This document shows, piece by piece, positions 34,049 through 45,319 of a stretch of DNA of 64,000 bases. Every line of letters begins with the position of its first letter. The stretch's first letter is position 1. The notes beneath the pieces were generated by a model, which saw only the letters and a list, made by a program, of their open reading frames with translations, had not been told where the DNA came from and did not search any database. The translations under genes were made by a program, and so were the position numbers. The stretch covers positions 1 through 64,000 of the forward strand of contig MU404123.1 in assembly GCA_022695795.1 (NCBI GenBank), in the 5' to 3' direction. Origin of the DNA: Biscogniauxia marginata (taxonomy: Eukaryota > Ascomycota > Sordariomycetes > Xylariales > Xylariaceae).

Positions 34049-34894
34049 ATGGCTTTGGCGCCATTCTATTCATGTGGGGGGTCGTGCTTCGTGTCATACG
34101 TTGACGAGGGCACCGTACACAAAGGTTACGAGATCTGGTTAAATGGGCGGCGGCGGCCGTACTACCCGGAAGGCTGCGAGGAGGATCTGGCGCGAGAGTA
34201 TGCCATCTACAAACACCTCGGCAAACACGACCGCATCTTGCAGTGCTTTGGCCTCGACGAGATCCGCTGCCCAGGCGTGCACGCGCTACGCCTTGAGCTA
34301 GCGCCGCTAGGCACCGTACGCGACCTTATACAGAAGTTTCCAAGTGAACCGCTACCGGAGTAAACGTGGCTACAAATGTGTCGCGATGTTGTTGACGGGC
34401 CCGTCTATATCCATTCGCGGCGTGTGTGGCACTCGGACATCAGCTGCCAGAACCTCCTGCTGTTTGACGGCTACCGCATCAAGATCGGCGACTTTGGCGG
34501 GTCTATTATCGAGGGGCGCGAGTTGTCGTTTCCGGTCACTGTGGCGGAAGAAGCTCAGTACGATTTACCGTGCTGTGGACGGGATAGGCAAGAGAGACCG
34601 ATCATGAAGAGGGAACTCTTCGCGCTCGGATCGTGCATGTACGAGGTCATGGCCTGGACACGACCGTTCCAGGGTCTACGCGATAGTGAGGTGACCAAGC
34701 GATATGAACACGGCGACTCCCGTCTTTGGATAGCATCCCAGTTACGGGCCATCTGGAACTGCTGGCACGAGGTCTATGACTGTGCGGATGAGGTGGTTGA
34801 ATCGTTGAAAGAACGATTGCCAAGTAACAGAGACGAAGCACCGTCCAATTCAGTAGGTATGCAAGGTATAGAAGGAGAATGGGATGTAGGGTAA
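34049..34894 (+). pseudogene. protein-kinase-like gene with one in-frame stop
   Basis: The reading frame from ATG 34049 runs to a TAA at 34361-34363 and continues open in the same frame to a second stop at 34892; 280 sense codons in all. The N lobe has CGGSCFVSYVDEGTVHKGYE (glycine-loop region), and ILQCFGLDE and LRLELAPLG at the hinge. After the stop come VYIHSRRVWHSDISCQNLLLF (catalytic loop with HSD in place of HRD, as usual in this fungal family), IKIGDFGGSIIEG (DFG) and MKRELFALGSCMYEVMAW. Relatives usually have a glutamine or similar residue near the stop, so CAA-to-TAA is likely. A C-to-T change is RIP-compatible. No other lesion was seen, so loss of function is recent, or the stop is read through or a sequencing error. 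Confidence 0.78.
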
Positions 34895-37829
34895 TCGGGT
34901 TGTTCGCGAGGAGTGGGGAAACCATTGACATAGCCTCAGGTGGGCGTCATTTTCGGCCCAAATGAGGGAGGATGTGCTCCATCCCCGGATCTGAATCCTA
35001 CCGATGGAGTTCTCCGTGCCCTCCGTGTCGTGTCGGAAAGTGCGCCTTTTCATGGATTCACCTTTTGACAGCTCCATGTTGCTAGCATTAAGGACTCAGA
35101 GGGTATCACGAATGCCTACTAATATAGGCATATACTCTTCTAAGACTAATGCTAACTACCTAAGCTACAAGAGATATAATAAATCTTGTGTAGACGTAGC
35201 TTATGGTTTTATCGATGGGGACTATAACTACTTAGTAGTGGTTTTAATCCGGGAAGACGCAACTAATTCTTTATAAAGGCCGTTTAAAGTTTTAAAAAAG
35301 ACGCTTTGTAACAAGGGCTGCTAAGCTTGGGATTATAATACAAATTTAATTTATAATTCTTTTTAGTTTTATAAGACTTAAAACAGTAAGTTTAATTATA
35401 AGGTCTTTTAAAAATCTACGATTAATGGTGTGTTGACCTGAGCGTTGAATAGGATTCATGTAAGAGCCTCATGTAAGAGCTCTGGCCAATCTGGCGGCAA
35501 GATCTCAGAGATAGGGTCAGAGTACATTACAACAAGTGTTCTGTATTTCTCTTTATATCACTTGACATAATCGGGTAGACAAAAGCCGTTAAATTTGAAA
35601 TTTTCTAAAAAGGGGAAACCTAGCAAGTAATATGCGAATGCCAAACGTTCGAACTACTTTTCTAGTTGTACTTTGCCCTCGTTTATCGTGTTGATTTATA
35701 GGGGAAAATGATATGCGCCTTAGATTAGTGAGGTTTATATTTCAACATATCGTAGTGAAGAATGAGCGGAGTGTAAGGAAATATTGTTTTGCTTAACTAA
35801 ACAGTAGTTTTTAAGGTTCTGCACGGCAATCCTTTTTTTCTTCATTAAGAAACCTGTAAATCTCAGAGTGACCCGTACGTCATCGTACATCTGGCTAGCG
35901 AATTGACCTGCTAATAGATAGTGATCTGTGCGTCCTCATATGGCTATCATGATGCCCACGAATGGCTGCCACTATTCTCATAGACGGTTCTTGATACTGC
36001 TAATTTAGTACGAAACCCTGGCGTTGAATCTAAAATGTTTTGCTTTCCTTTCTGCTCTCTGCTTCCGTTTTGATTGATCGGTCAGTAAATGCAACTCCTT
36101 ACTATGTAGGTCAATGGTGATTTTGACACGACCCTTATAGATGTCCGTGTCCTTGTGCGTGTTGGAAGGTAATTTGCCAAAAACCTAGTGTCACCGCCAT
36201 ACTCTCTCTGGCAGGTGAGCGTACAATACAATTATTGAGGCGGAGATGATCCTACAGGAATGTGGATCAATTAATATGGTAGCTTACTTACATTGGCGTT
36301 TCTAAGATTTTGATGTTAGTAGAATTCGCCTCGTAATGTAATAAAGCCTTACGATGCAGCGAGTAAGCAGTAATCTACCAACTGTTGACTCATCTTAACA
36401 ATTTCTAAGAGCCATAAAATTCCTATAAGAGCTCACGAGTCAGCATTGGAGGATTATTCAATTGGATTTTGTTGCACACCAGCATGTCTATCTATACATA
36501 TACTTACATAGAACATAAGGACCCAGAGGGCTTTGCTCAAGAGGCAGGTGATGAAAAGATAACTCGGCAATAAACCCAATCTTCTTCCTCCTCTCCTCTA
36601 GTGTCTCTATAGCAAACGAAATGCCTCAAACCAACTATTTAATATGCTACTACCTGTCATAAAGTTCCAACAGTAGATCTAGTTGCATTTAGCCTGCGAT
36701 CTTGCCGCAACAGGGAGTATTGATAAACGGACGATTGGTTGAGAATGCATCTCGAAGTTCTAGCAAATACTAGCAAAGTGCAGGGTTTCATTGGATCTGG
36801 GCTCCTCAAAGAACACTGGCACGGTAGCAAGATACGTGCGCAACGCTGGTGGATCTGATTGGATATCCTTTGTTGCACTTTTTCTTACGGCCTACACAGC
36901 CTCAATCGATCCTCTTGGCAGAGCGAAGAATGCGAAGAATTCTATCGCCATCGCTGGAACTGGCTCCGATCGAGTCAGGGAGGCGGCCTTCATTTCAATC
37001 ATATGTGCAAGCCCAAGAGATATCGAGCGGGGGGGAGCCTGGGCCTCGAATTTGGAAGTTAGTTACCTAGTGATGGTCTTTTAATTGAAGATGGTCATGA
37101 TCCATTCCAAATATGTTAGCAAGCGGCCTCCAAGTTAATCGCCGCCGCCCTAGTGTGAAGCACAAGCTGCACTGCCTCGCTCGCTTTTCATCGTGCTTTG
37201 TTCGTTTACATTTCTCAATTTACACTGCCCGCCGAAAGGTGACGACTACTTCTGACTCGCCTGGCTCGCCCTGTCTCGTGGTTCTTCTCCCCAACATCAA
37301 TCTGACTCCCTCCATATTTCATACGCGTTACATACTCCCTCGTCGATCATTTTATGTGAAATCGGATGTCAAAGCTAGCGTGGGGAAGACCTCAAGAGCT
37401 CCACACGGACGAGACGTCCAAGTAGGAAGTCCGATTTCAGTGTCAACACAGCCCAAACACCAAGCAAAATAGTGAGCTGGGCAAGACGTGCTAGTCGGCG
37501 GAGTTACCACTGGTTACCTGCCATGCTCCCTCTTTCTGTTTCTCTCGCCCTCACATTCGCAAAGGAAGTGGAAACAGAAAGTGTAAAATTGACTTCCCAA
37601 CAACGTAAGCGCTTTTGCCGCGCCCAAGGCAGACGAAAAGGCCTCACCAGCATAGCCTACTAGGTAGTCCTATATGATACTCCCCTCTACTTCACCGAGA
37701 TGCAACACTGAAGAACGACTCAATCTTCAGCCATAGACTTCAAACAGCAGCTTCCCCCCCTCATTTCATCATCTATTTATCCTATCAGTCTCTTTGCACT
37801 AAGTTTACCCGAGGGATATCTTTATTGCC
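34895..37829. other. AT-rich gene-poor region and Ca2+-ATPase promoter
   Basis: 2.9 kb. 35280-35420 is strongly AT-rich. ORFs at 35004-35276, 36657-37084 and 37113-37663 overlap in several frames and lack domains. The last 600 bases are pyrimidine-rich, with CT-rich runs up to about 50 bases before the ATG at 37830, a common fungal promoter/leader character. Confidence 0.5.
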
Positions 37830-40800
37830 ATGGCGGGCAATAGTCTAGCACCGCCGACGCTGGCGGTAGACACTCGCGTTCGCCCGAGGAGTGATACAAC
37901 CGAAACGAGAGCCGTGACTCCATCGGGATCATTCATCTCGAATATATCCAACCCATTTTTGACACCTGCCAATTCAAATCCATTCTTGACGCCGGCCCAG
38001 TCCGACTGTGGATCGAGCGTCCTAACCGTAGATGCCGAAAGCGCGCTTCGCCCGGATCCCGGCACGGAAGCCGACTTCGACGTCAAAGACAACCCGTTTG
38101 CCTTCAGCCCCGGACAACTGAACAAACTTCTAAGCCCCAAATCATTAGATGCATTCCGAGCGTTGGGCGGCCTCACTGGCATCGCGCGGGGGTTGCAAAC
38201 GGATATCGACGCTGGTCTCAGCATTGATGAGACATCAGTCCGATCAATTGTCACGTTTGAACAGGCCGTGAGGCGGACGTCCGACAAGTTTCCAGAGACA
38301 TCAGAGAGGACGTCGTCTGGGTCTGACGCGTTCAGCGACCGTATGAGAGTTTACGGCAAAAACGTTCTACCAACGAAAAAGGCCACGCCGCTGTGGAAAC
38401 TGGCGTGGAATGCCTACAACGACAAAGTAATTATTCTCTTGACAGTAGCTGCGATTATTTCACTAGCTCTTGGTCTATATGAAACGTTCGGGGAACCGCC
38501 AGCGCCCGGCGATCCTCCGTCGCTAGATTGGGTAGAAGGCGTTGCCATCGTCGTTGCCATCCTCATCGTCACGATAGTGGGCTCACTCAACGACTGGCAA
38601 AAAGAACGGGCCTTTGTCCGGCTGAACGCTAAGAAGGAAGACCGCCAAATCAAAGTAATCCGTTCGGGCAAGTCTTTCATGATAAACGTTCACGATATCC
38701 TCGCTGGGGATGTTTTGCACCTAGAACCCGGCGACCTGATCCCGGCTGATGGGATCTTCATCGATGGCCACGATTTAAAATGCGACGAGTCCTCAGCGAC
38801 CGGCGAGTCAGACGCGATAAAAAAGATGCCGGGCGAACAGGTAATGTCGCTATTGGAATCCGGGACGAGCACTAAGGGACTCGACCCTTTCATCATTTCT
38901 GGGGCCAAAGTCCTCGAAGGAGTTGGCACATTTCTCTGCACATCAGTCGGCGTTAACTCTAGCTTTGGCAAGATTATGATATCTGTCCGCACCGAGATTG
39001 AGGCGACACCACTACAGAAAAAGCTCGAGAAACTCGCAGTGGCCATCGCTAAACTGGGGGCCAGTGCAGCTATCCTGCTGTTCTTTGTGCTTCTCTTCCG
39101 GTTCCTCGCTGGCTTACCAACAGACGTTCGGTCAGCCCCTCAGAAGGCCTCCGTCTTCCTAGACATCCTTATCGTGGCCGTCACCATTGTTGTCGTGGCT
39201 GTGCCTGAAGGCTTGCCCCTAGCTGTAACCCTGGCGCTGGCCTTCGCCACCACAAGGCTGTTGAAGGAGAATAATCTGGTCCGCGTACTCCGCGCCTGTG
39301 AGACGATGGGCAACGCCACCACGATTTGTTCCGATAAGACCGGCACGTTGACTACTAACAGAATGACAGTAGTGGCTGGAACCTTTGGCCAGTCAAACTT
39401 CGCCAAATCAGAAAGCGAGAAACCTACCGCGAACACGGTTTCCCAATGGGCATCTGGACTGACTCAGCAAGCCAAGGATACTATTGTCCAATCAGTCGCT
39501 ATTAACTCCACGGCATTTGAAGGGGAAGAAAATGGCCAGTTCACGTTCATTGGATCCAAGACTGAAACTGCCTTACTCGAACTAGCACGAGACCACCTGG
39601 GCATGCAGTCGCTTTCCGAAGCTCGCGCCAATGAGCAAACTGTCCAGATGATGCCCTTTGACTCGAGCAAGAAATGCATGGGTGCTGTGATCAAAGTCGG
39701 TTCTCAGTATCGGCTTTTAGTTAAAGGAGCATCGGAGATTCTCCTAAGCTACTGCAACGAGAAGGCCGATGTCCAAAATTCGCTTGCTGTGAGCACGCTT
39801 ACAAGTAACGATCGTGTTGAGTTGACCTCGGTCATTGACACTTATGCCAAAGGTTCCCTTCGAACTATCGGTCTTGTATATCGGGATTTCCCCGAGTGGC
39901 CTCCCGCGCAAGCAGAAATCGAAGACGGCCATGTTCAATTTGCTTCCGTGCTCAAAGACCTTATATGGCTTGGTGTCGTTGGCATCCAGGACCCAGTCAG
40001 GCCGGGTGTCCCAGATGCAGTCCGTAAGGCCCAGCATGCGGGTGTAACCGTTCGCATGGTCACCGGCGACAACGCCGTTACTGCTCAAGCCATCGCAACT
40101 GAATGCGGGATATACACTGACGGGATTATCATGGAGGGACCTGTCTTCAGATTACTCAGTGACGAGGAAATGAATAAGACGCTGCCGAAGCTGCAGGTCC
40201 TTGCACGCTCGTCGCCGGAAGACAAGCGCATTCTAGTCGCGAAGCTCAAGTCTCTCGGTGAGACGGTAGCCGTCACTGGCGACGGTACCAACGATGCACC
40301 GGCGCTTAAGACGGCTGATGTGGGATTCTCTATGGGCATCTGTGGAACGGAAGTTGCCAAAGAGGCCTCTGAAATCGTGCTGATGGACGACAACTTTGCC
40401 TCCATCCTCACTGCTCTGAAATGGGGACGAGCGGTGAATGATTCAGTTCAAAAATTTCTTCAGGTAAGAATATCACTCACTCTTCTCTCATAAACCGTCA
40501 TATAAGCCTTAGTCGCTAACATGATTCAAGTTCCAAATCACCGTTAACATCACCGCTGTTCTTCTTGCCTTTGTTTCCGCCGTGGCCGACCCTAATATGC
40601 ACTCTGTGCTGACAGCCGTCCAACTACTCTGGGTCAACCTCATCATGGACACTTTCGCCGCTCTTGCGCTGGCTACCGATCCACCAACTGATAAAATCCT
40701 CGACCGTCTACCTCAACCCAAGAGTGCGCCCCTCATCACCAACAACATGTGGAAGATGATTATCGGACAGTCCATCTATCAGCTAGCCGTCACTATGGTC

Positions 40801-41406
40801 CTGCACTTCGCGGGGTCCAGCATCCTAGGCTATGACCCGAACAACGAGGTTCAGCAGACGGAACTTAACACCATGGTCTTCAACACGTTCGTCTGGATGC
40901 AGATCTTCAACGAGTTTAACAACCGCCGGCTTGACAACAAGTTCAACATTCTCGAGGGTATACATCGCAACAAATTCTTTATTTTCATCAACTGCATCAT
41001 GGTCGGTGCGCAAGTCGTCATCATCTACTTTGGAGGCGCCGCCTTCGAAATCAAAGAGATCAACGGCATCCAATGGGCCATCTGCGTGGTCTTGGCGCTA
41101 CTATGTCTGCCCTGGGCCATCCTAGTTCGGCTCTTCCCCGACCCTTGGTTCCACAAGATCGCTAAGACGGTTGGCGCCCCCGTGGTGATCGCGTACAGGT
41201 TCCTAGGGAAAGTGTTCAGAAAAATCGGAACCGTCTTCAAAAGAAATAAAATTTCAGCAACAGCTACAACCGACGAAAAGCATGATAGCTCGGATTCAAA
41301 TGAAACCGCGCCCGAGATTATAATATCTGAGGGCAATGACGCTGGCGTCCAGCCTACGATACAAGTGGAGGATCTGGAACAGGGACGCAATGTAACAACT
41401 AGATGA
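37830..41406 (+). CDS. P-type calcium-transporting ATPase (PMCA/PMC1 type)
   Basis: Two exons, 37830-40463 and 40531-41406, with a 67-nt phase-0 intron (GTAAGA donor, GCTAAC branch); 1,169 aa. P2B pumps export Ca2+ from the cytosol into the vacuole or out of the cell. Motifs in order: a long N-terminal tail with NPFLTP repeats, then the TGES loop in CDESSATGESD. TM4 has VVAVPEGLPLAVTLALAF. The phosphorylated Asp502 lies in CSDKTGTLTTN. Later come VKGASEILL, MVTGDNAVTAQAIA and TGDGTNDAPALKTADVGFSMG, and then the C-terminal membrane half with LLWVNLIMDTFAALALATDPP. The charged C-terminal tail (about 80 residues) is short. Resembles yeast Pmc1 and Neurospora NCA-2 in architecture. It is intact. 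Confidence 0.96.
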
Positions 41407-42964
41407 TTATGTTATGTACTATTAGATGGTTTTAGATTACGATGTCTCACGATTGATAGATGCCCGGCATACATATAAATATATTTTCGTGTTATTATAG
41501 ATTTATTTGCTTCGTACTATTCCGCACTAAGTTCCTAGGAGCAAATATTGCATAGCCTCGAGTGTCGCTGCGTCCAATACGTCAGTGTCAAGGAATCTCC
41601 CAAAGAATCTCTCGCCTCGTGGCTTGTACTGGTATAGCCTATAAGCAGTGAAGAGAACCACAGGTGCAGGCCTGTGTGTGAACAAAAGGTGTGTTTTGTT
41701 GCAAGATGACCGCTGGCCTTGTATCCCTAGTTCTAGTTCCTCACGTAATAACTACGGTTGTGTCCCCCTATAAGGTCCGCATCATCACTATCCGTCCGTC
41801 CAGACACCCACCCACCGGCTTCTTCCATTTATCTAATCTCGTACTCCTTAAATACTTTCTAATTAGACCTATAGTGAGGAGTAGATCGAACGTCGAACTC
41901 ACCTCTAGTGCCAAAATTACCAACTCTTACCACTAATGAACTACGAGACGGATATATTGATAATGAACGGTGTCTATTGATAAACCTTAGATGATAAGGC
42001 TAATGCTTCGACTCTGCTTTGTGATGGGCCCCTGAGATATCTATAAGTGTGCGTAAAGGAGTTATATGTGACCGAGAAAGAAAGAAAAAAAGAGGGGGGG
42101 GGGGGGGGGGGTTGAACACCCCAGTCCATGTTAATCAGGGGTTGATTTCCGTACCGGACTTCTCTATTTACCTTTCTATGCCAATCGACCGATTGATGGA
42201 TTGATGGGCGGACGTGTCGTATAATTGCCATTTCAATCCACTATCCTAAGTACTACCTGACTTCTAGTATTTTAGTACCGACGTACAATGTTCATGCCGT
42301 GGATATCGGGGTCGGCGTCAACGGACACTGGAGTTCGGCTTTGTTATCCGAGAACGGGTGAAGCAGTGGCTTGCCCATACGGGGTCGGGTAGTCGCCGAA
42401 GCTATGCTTCTAATGAGAGCGCTGACGATGCACCATTATAAACCGTACACAATTCGCCATCCGGATTCTAGATTGGGTCCATGTTATGCGGAGCCGCTGT
42501 CGCGGTAGATGGTAGCATTGTAGGGCGGCATCCGGCTCTTATTGTGTCCGATCCCCAACGAGATTCACCTAGTGACCGCCATGACCCAGTGTCCCGACGA
42601 ATCCGACAAATCAATTTTCTTGGATTTACGAGAATGACATTTCATACACTAGATATGCGGCAGTTCGTTCGTTAGTGGGCCTCCACTAATACTGGCTTGA
42701 CATGGTCAACGTCTCCGGGATATCACTGTAGCTTCATATTGACCAATTATAGTTGTGCAAGCGGGACATCCGTGTTAGTGGAGGGATACAACATTACAGA
42801 TGGAAGTAGATGTTGATGACTAATTACCTGTCGACTGTATATATAATCCATTGACATTTTATACAAGTACCTATATAAAGGTAACAGCTCCTCCGACCCG
42901 TCATCGAGAACATCATATGCCAGAGCCTTAGTGAAATTTGTCTTTATTACTCGTTAATGATAGA
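41407..42964. other. intergenic region with a G18 homopolymer
   Basis: 1.56 kb between the Ca2+-ATPase and the P450. It contains a purine-only stretch (about 42070-42111) ending in 18 consecutive G. Short ORFs (41691-41936, 42481-42675 +) show no domain. Confidence 0.55.
42094..42111 (+). repeat. poly-G tract (18 G)
   Basis: Eighteen uninterrupted G residues preceded by an A/G-only run. Such tracts can form G-quadruplex or triplex structures and are length-unstable. The exact count may be affected by assembly error. Confidence 0.85.
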
Positions 42965-44773
42965 ATGGATTTACTTCAATTCGTCGCCGAGAGCAAGCTA
43001 CACGCCGGGGGGATAATCTTACTGGCAGTACTCCTAGTAAGAGAATCCTGAATCCCACCTCCGATACAACTAATATAGACGATTAAATATACGTATGCTG
43101 ACCACCACGAGGTTCTCCTTACCGGTTTTAATGACCCTTTAGCAAAGATCCCAGGCCCATGGTATACCAGGTGGACCAATTTGGTTCTTATATATAAAGG
43201 ATTGATAGGACGAAAACCGTCCTACGTACAATCCCTTCATCTCAAATACGGTGAGTAGATCTGTGTCCGGTCATCATACCTGTGTAATGGGTTCCCCTGC
43301 GGCTCGGCGAAATCGGTATTGACTCAAGACCAAGGCCCGGTGGTCCGCATCAGTCCCCGGGAAGTTGATTTTTCGGACCCTACGGCTGCCCAGGAAATCC
43401 ACCGGATCAAGAACCTGTTCAGAAAGGCGCAATGGTATCGAGATTTTGCTCCTAACGCAACCCACGTATTCAATACCACCGACGTGGAAATCCACCGGCG
43501 CCATCGAAGACTCCTCTCGGCGCCCCTTTCTGAAACGGGCCTGAAGGCATTTGTGCCCCAGATCGACTCTAAAGTTCGTTTGGCTATTTCGCGGATGGAG
43601 GAGGAGGCGAAAGCTCGCGGTGCCGCAGACGTCTACAAGTGGTCCCTATTTCTGGCTACTGATGTGATTGGCGAGCTGAGCTTCGGTGAGTCCTTCCGGA
43701 TGTTGGAACATGGCAAGGTATGCAAACCATATTGCATTATGCAATGTAGAGCAGAGGAACCTCTAACTAAGCCATCGTACAGGTCAACCAATACATTCAA
43801 GAACTTCAAGCAATAGGGGCCTTGGGATCGATCCGCGCCACCTTCCCGCTTCTGACAAAGCTCGCGATGCGTTCGATCCCGCTGCCCGGGTTCAGCAAGG
43901 TCCGAGCCAGCGCCGTGCGGATCCGGAGCTACGCCACGCAGTCCATCCAGAGGCACAGGGACCTCGTGGAGAACGAAGGGTCGGACGCCAAGCCCACGCT
44001 CCTCTCGAAGCTGTACAAGGCGAGAGACGACGAGTCGATGACGCCGGAGGAGGTCCGCGACAACGCCCAGGCCTACATCGTGGCGGGCAGCGACACCACC
44101 TCCAACACCCTGACCTACCTCGTGTGGAGCGTGTGCCGGCACCCGGATGTCAAGGAGAAACTGACCAGAGAGCTCTCCCGGCTCCCCGATGATTTCACCG
44201 TTGACGACCTGAAGGGTGTATCCTACCTCGAGCATGTCATCGACGAGGCCCTCCGTCTCTACCCGGCGGTGCCGGCGGGACTGCCCCGAGTTGTGCCCCC
44301 CGAGGGCGCTCAACTCGCCGGCTACCATATCCCCGGGGGATACACCGTCCTGACCCAATCCAGCAGCCTGCATCAGAACCCGGAGGCGTTCCCCTCACCC
44401 CGGAAATTCGACCCTTCTCGGTGGGAAAACCCGACCAGCTTGATGAAGGATTCGTTCATGCCGTTCGGCGGCGGCTCGCGCAGTAAGTTGCTTTGCTCTC
44501 GCTGCCCCCCCCTTCAATCCCCTGTTGCACGCGGCCTTCGCCCTAGTCCAGTCCATTTCTAGCCGTCTTCTCACCTAACCCCTAATTATTACAGTCTGCA
44601 TCGGCCTGCATCTCGCACGCGTCGAGCTTCGACTGGCGACGGCCAGGTTCTTCCGAGCTTTCCCCAACGCCAGGGTCTCGACGGTGGAGGGCATGAGCAA
44701 CGCTGATATGGTCCCGGAGGAGTACTTCCTTATAGCGCCTAGTGGCCATCGCTGCCTCATACAGCTCTTCTGA
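42965..44773 (+). CDS. cytochrome P450 monooxygenase
   Basis: Five exons: 42965-43036, 43112-43250, 43329-43717, 43783-44482 and 44595-44773; 492 aa. A heme-thiolate monooxygenase anchored in the ER. The first exon gives a hydrophobic anchor (GGIILLAVLL), followed by the proline hinge DPLAKIPGPWY. The I helix has AGSDTTSNT, the K helix has VIDEALRLYP (ExxR), the PERF-like motif is FDPSRW, and the heme loop is FGGGSRICIG with Cys435. The last intron splits the heme motif, which is why the motif appears incomplete in an unspliced reading. The exon-1/2 junction is the least certain; an acceptor at 43111 (after GCTGAC) was preferred over one near 43078. The sequence resembles the large group around benzoate 4-monooxygenase-like and toxin-pathway P450s, so the substrate is unknown. 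Confidence 0.9.
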
Positions 44774-45319
44774 CTAGGGCGTTAACAATATTCCAGAAGA
44801 ATGTATGGGTGGGGGAAGACCTGGCGACAACGATGATATATATATATATATAGAACCGAAGATAGCCATCTAAGCCAGTGTATTAAAGAGGGTATATATT
44901 ACTGCAAGAGGACAGCGAAGCCCTTCTCTCCCAACCTTTCAGTTATTAGATACGTTTAATTCCTCAAGAGCGTCTGCCCTTCACGATGACATACCTCATT
45001 CTAATCTATGCTGTCTCCACACGATCTCTATCATCGTTTCTATTACCTATTCTCCATTCCCTGGTAATGCGGATTGCCTTGAATCATTATGGCATGTGAC
45101 AATCAACAAGGGGGGAAAGTATTTTTTTTTGGCAAAATATTAATATCACAGCAGTAAGGTTACCATTTCGATTTTTCACCATTATGTGAATCTTGGACAT
45201 AATTTTTATCAGGTAAATTTTAAGAGGAGGCCAGTGGCAAGGCCCGGGTATCCTAATACTACAACGATGTATCACGCCAGAGTTTCTACTCGCTCGCTGG
45301 GGAAGGGAAAAAAAAAGTT
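44774..45319. other. convergent intergenic region
   Basis: 546 bases between two gene 3' ends, with a (TA)n run at about 44834-44851. Terminators are expected for both sides; none could be pinpointed. Confidence 0.5.

Noticed and set aside
43633..44373. 246-codon ORF on the minus strand
   Set aside because: Antisense to the P450; GC-rich codon bias opens the opposite frame.
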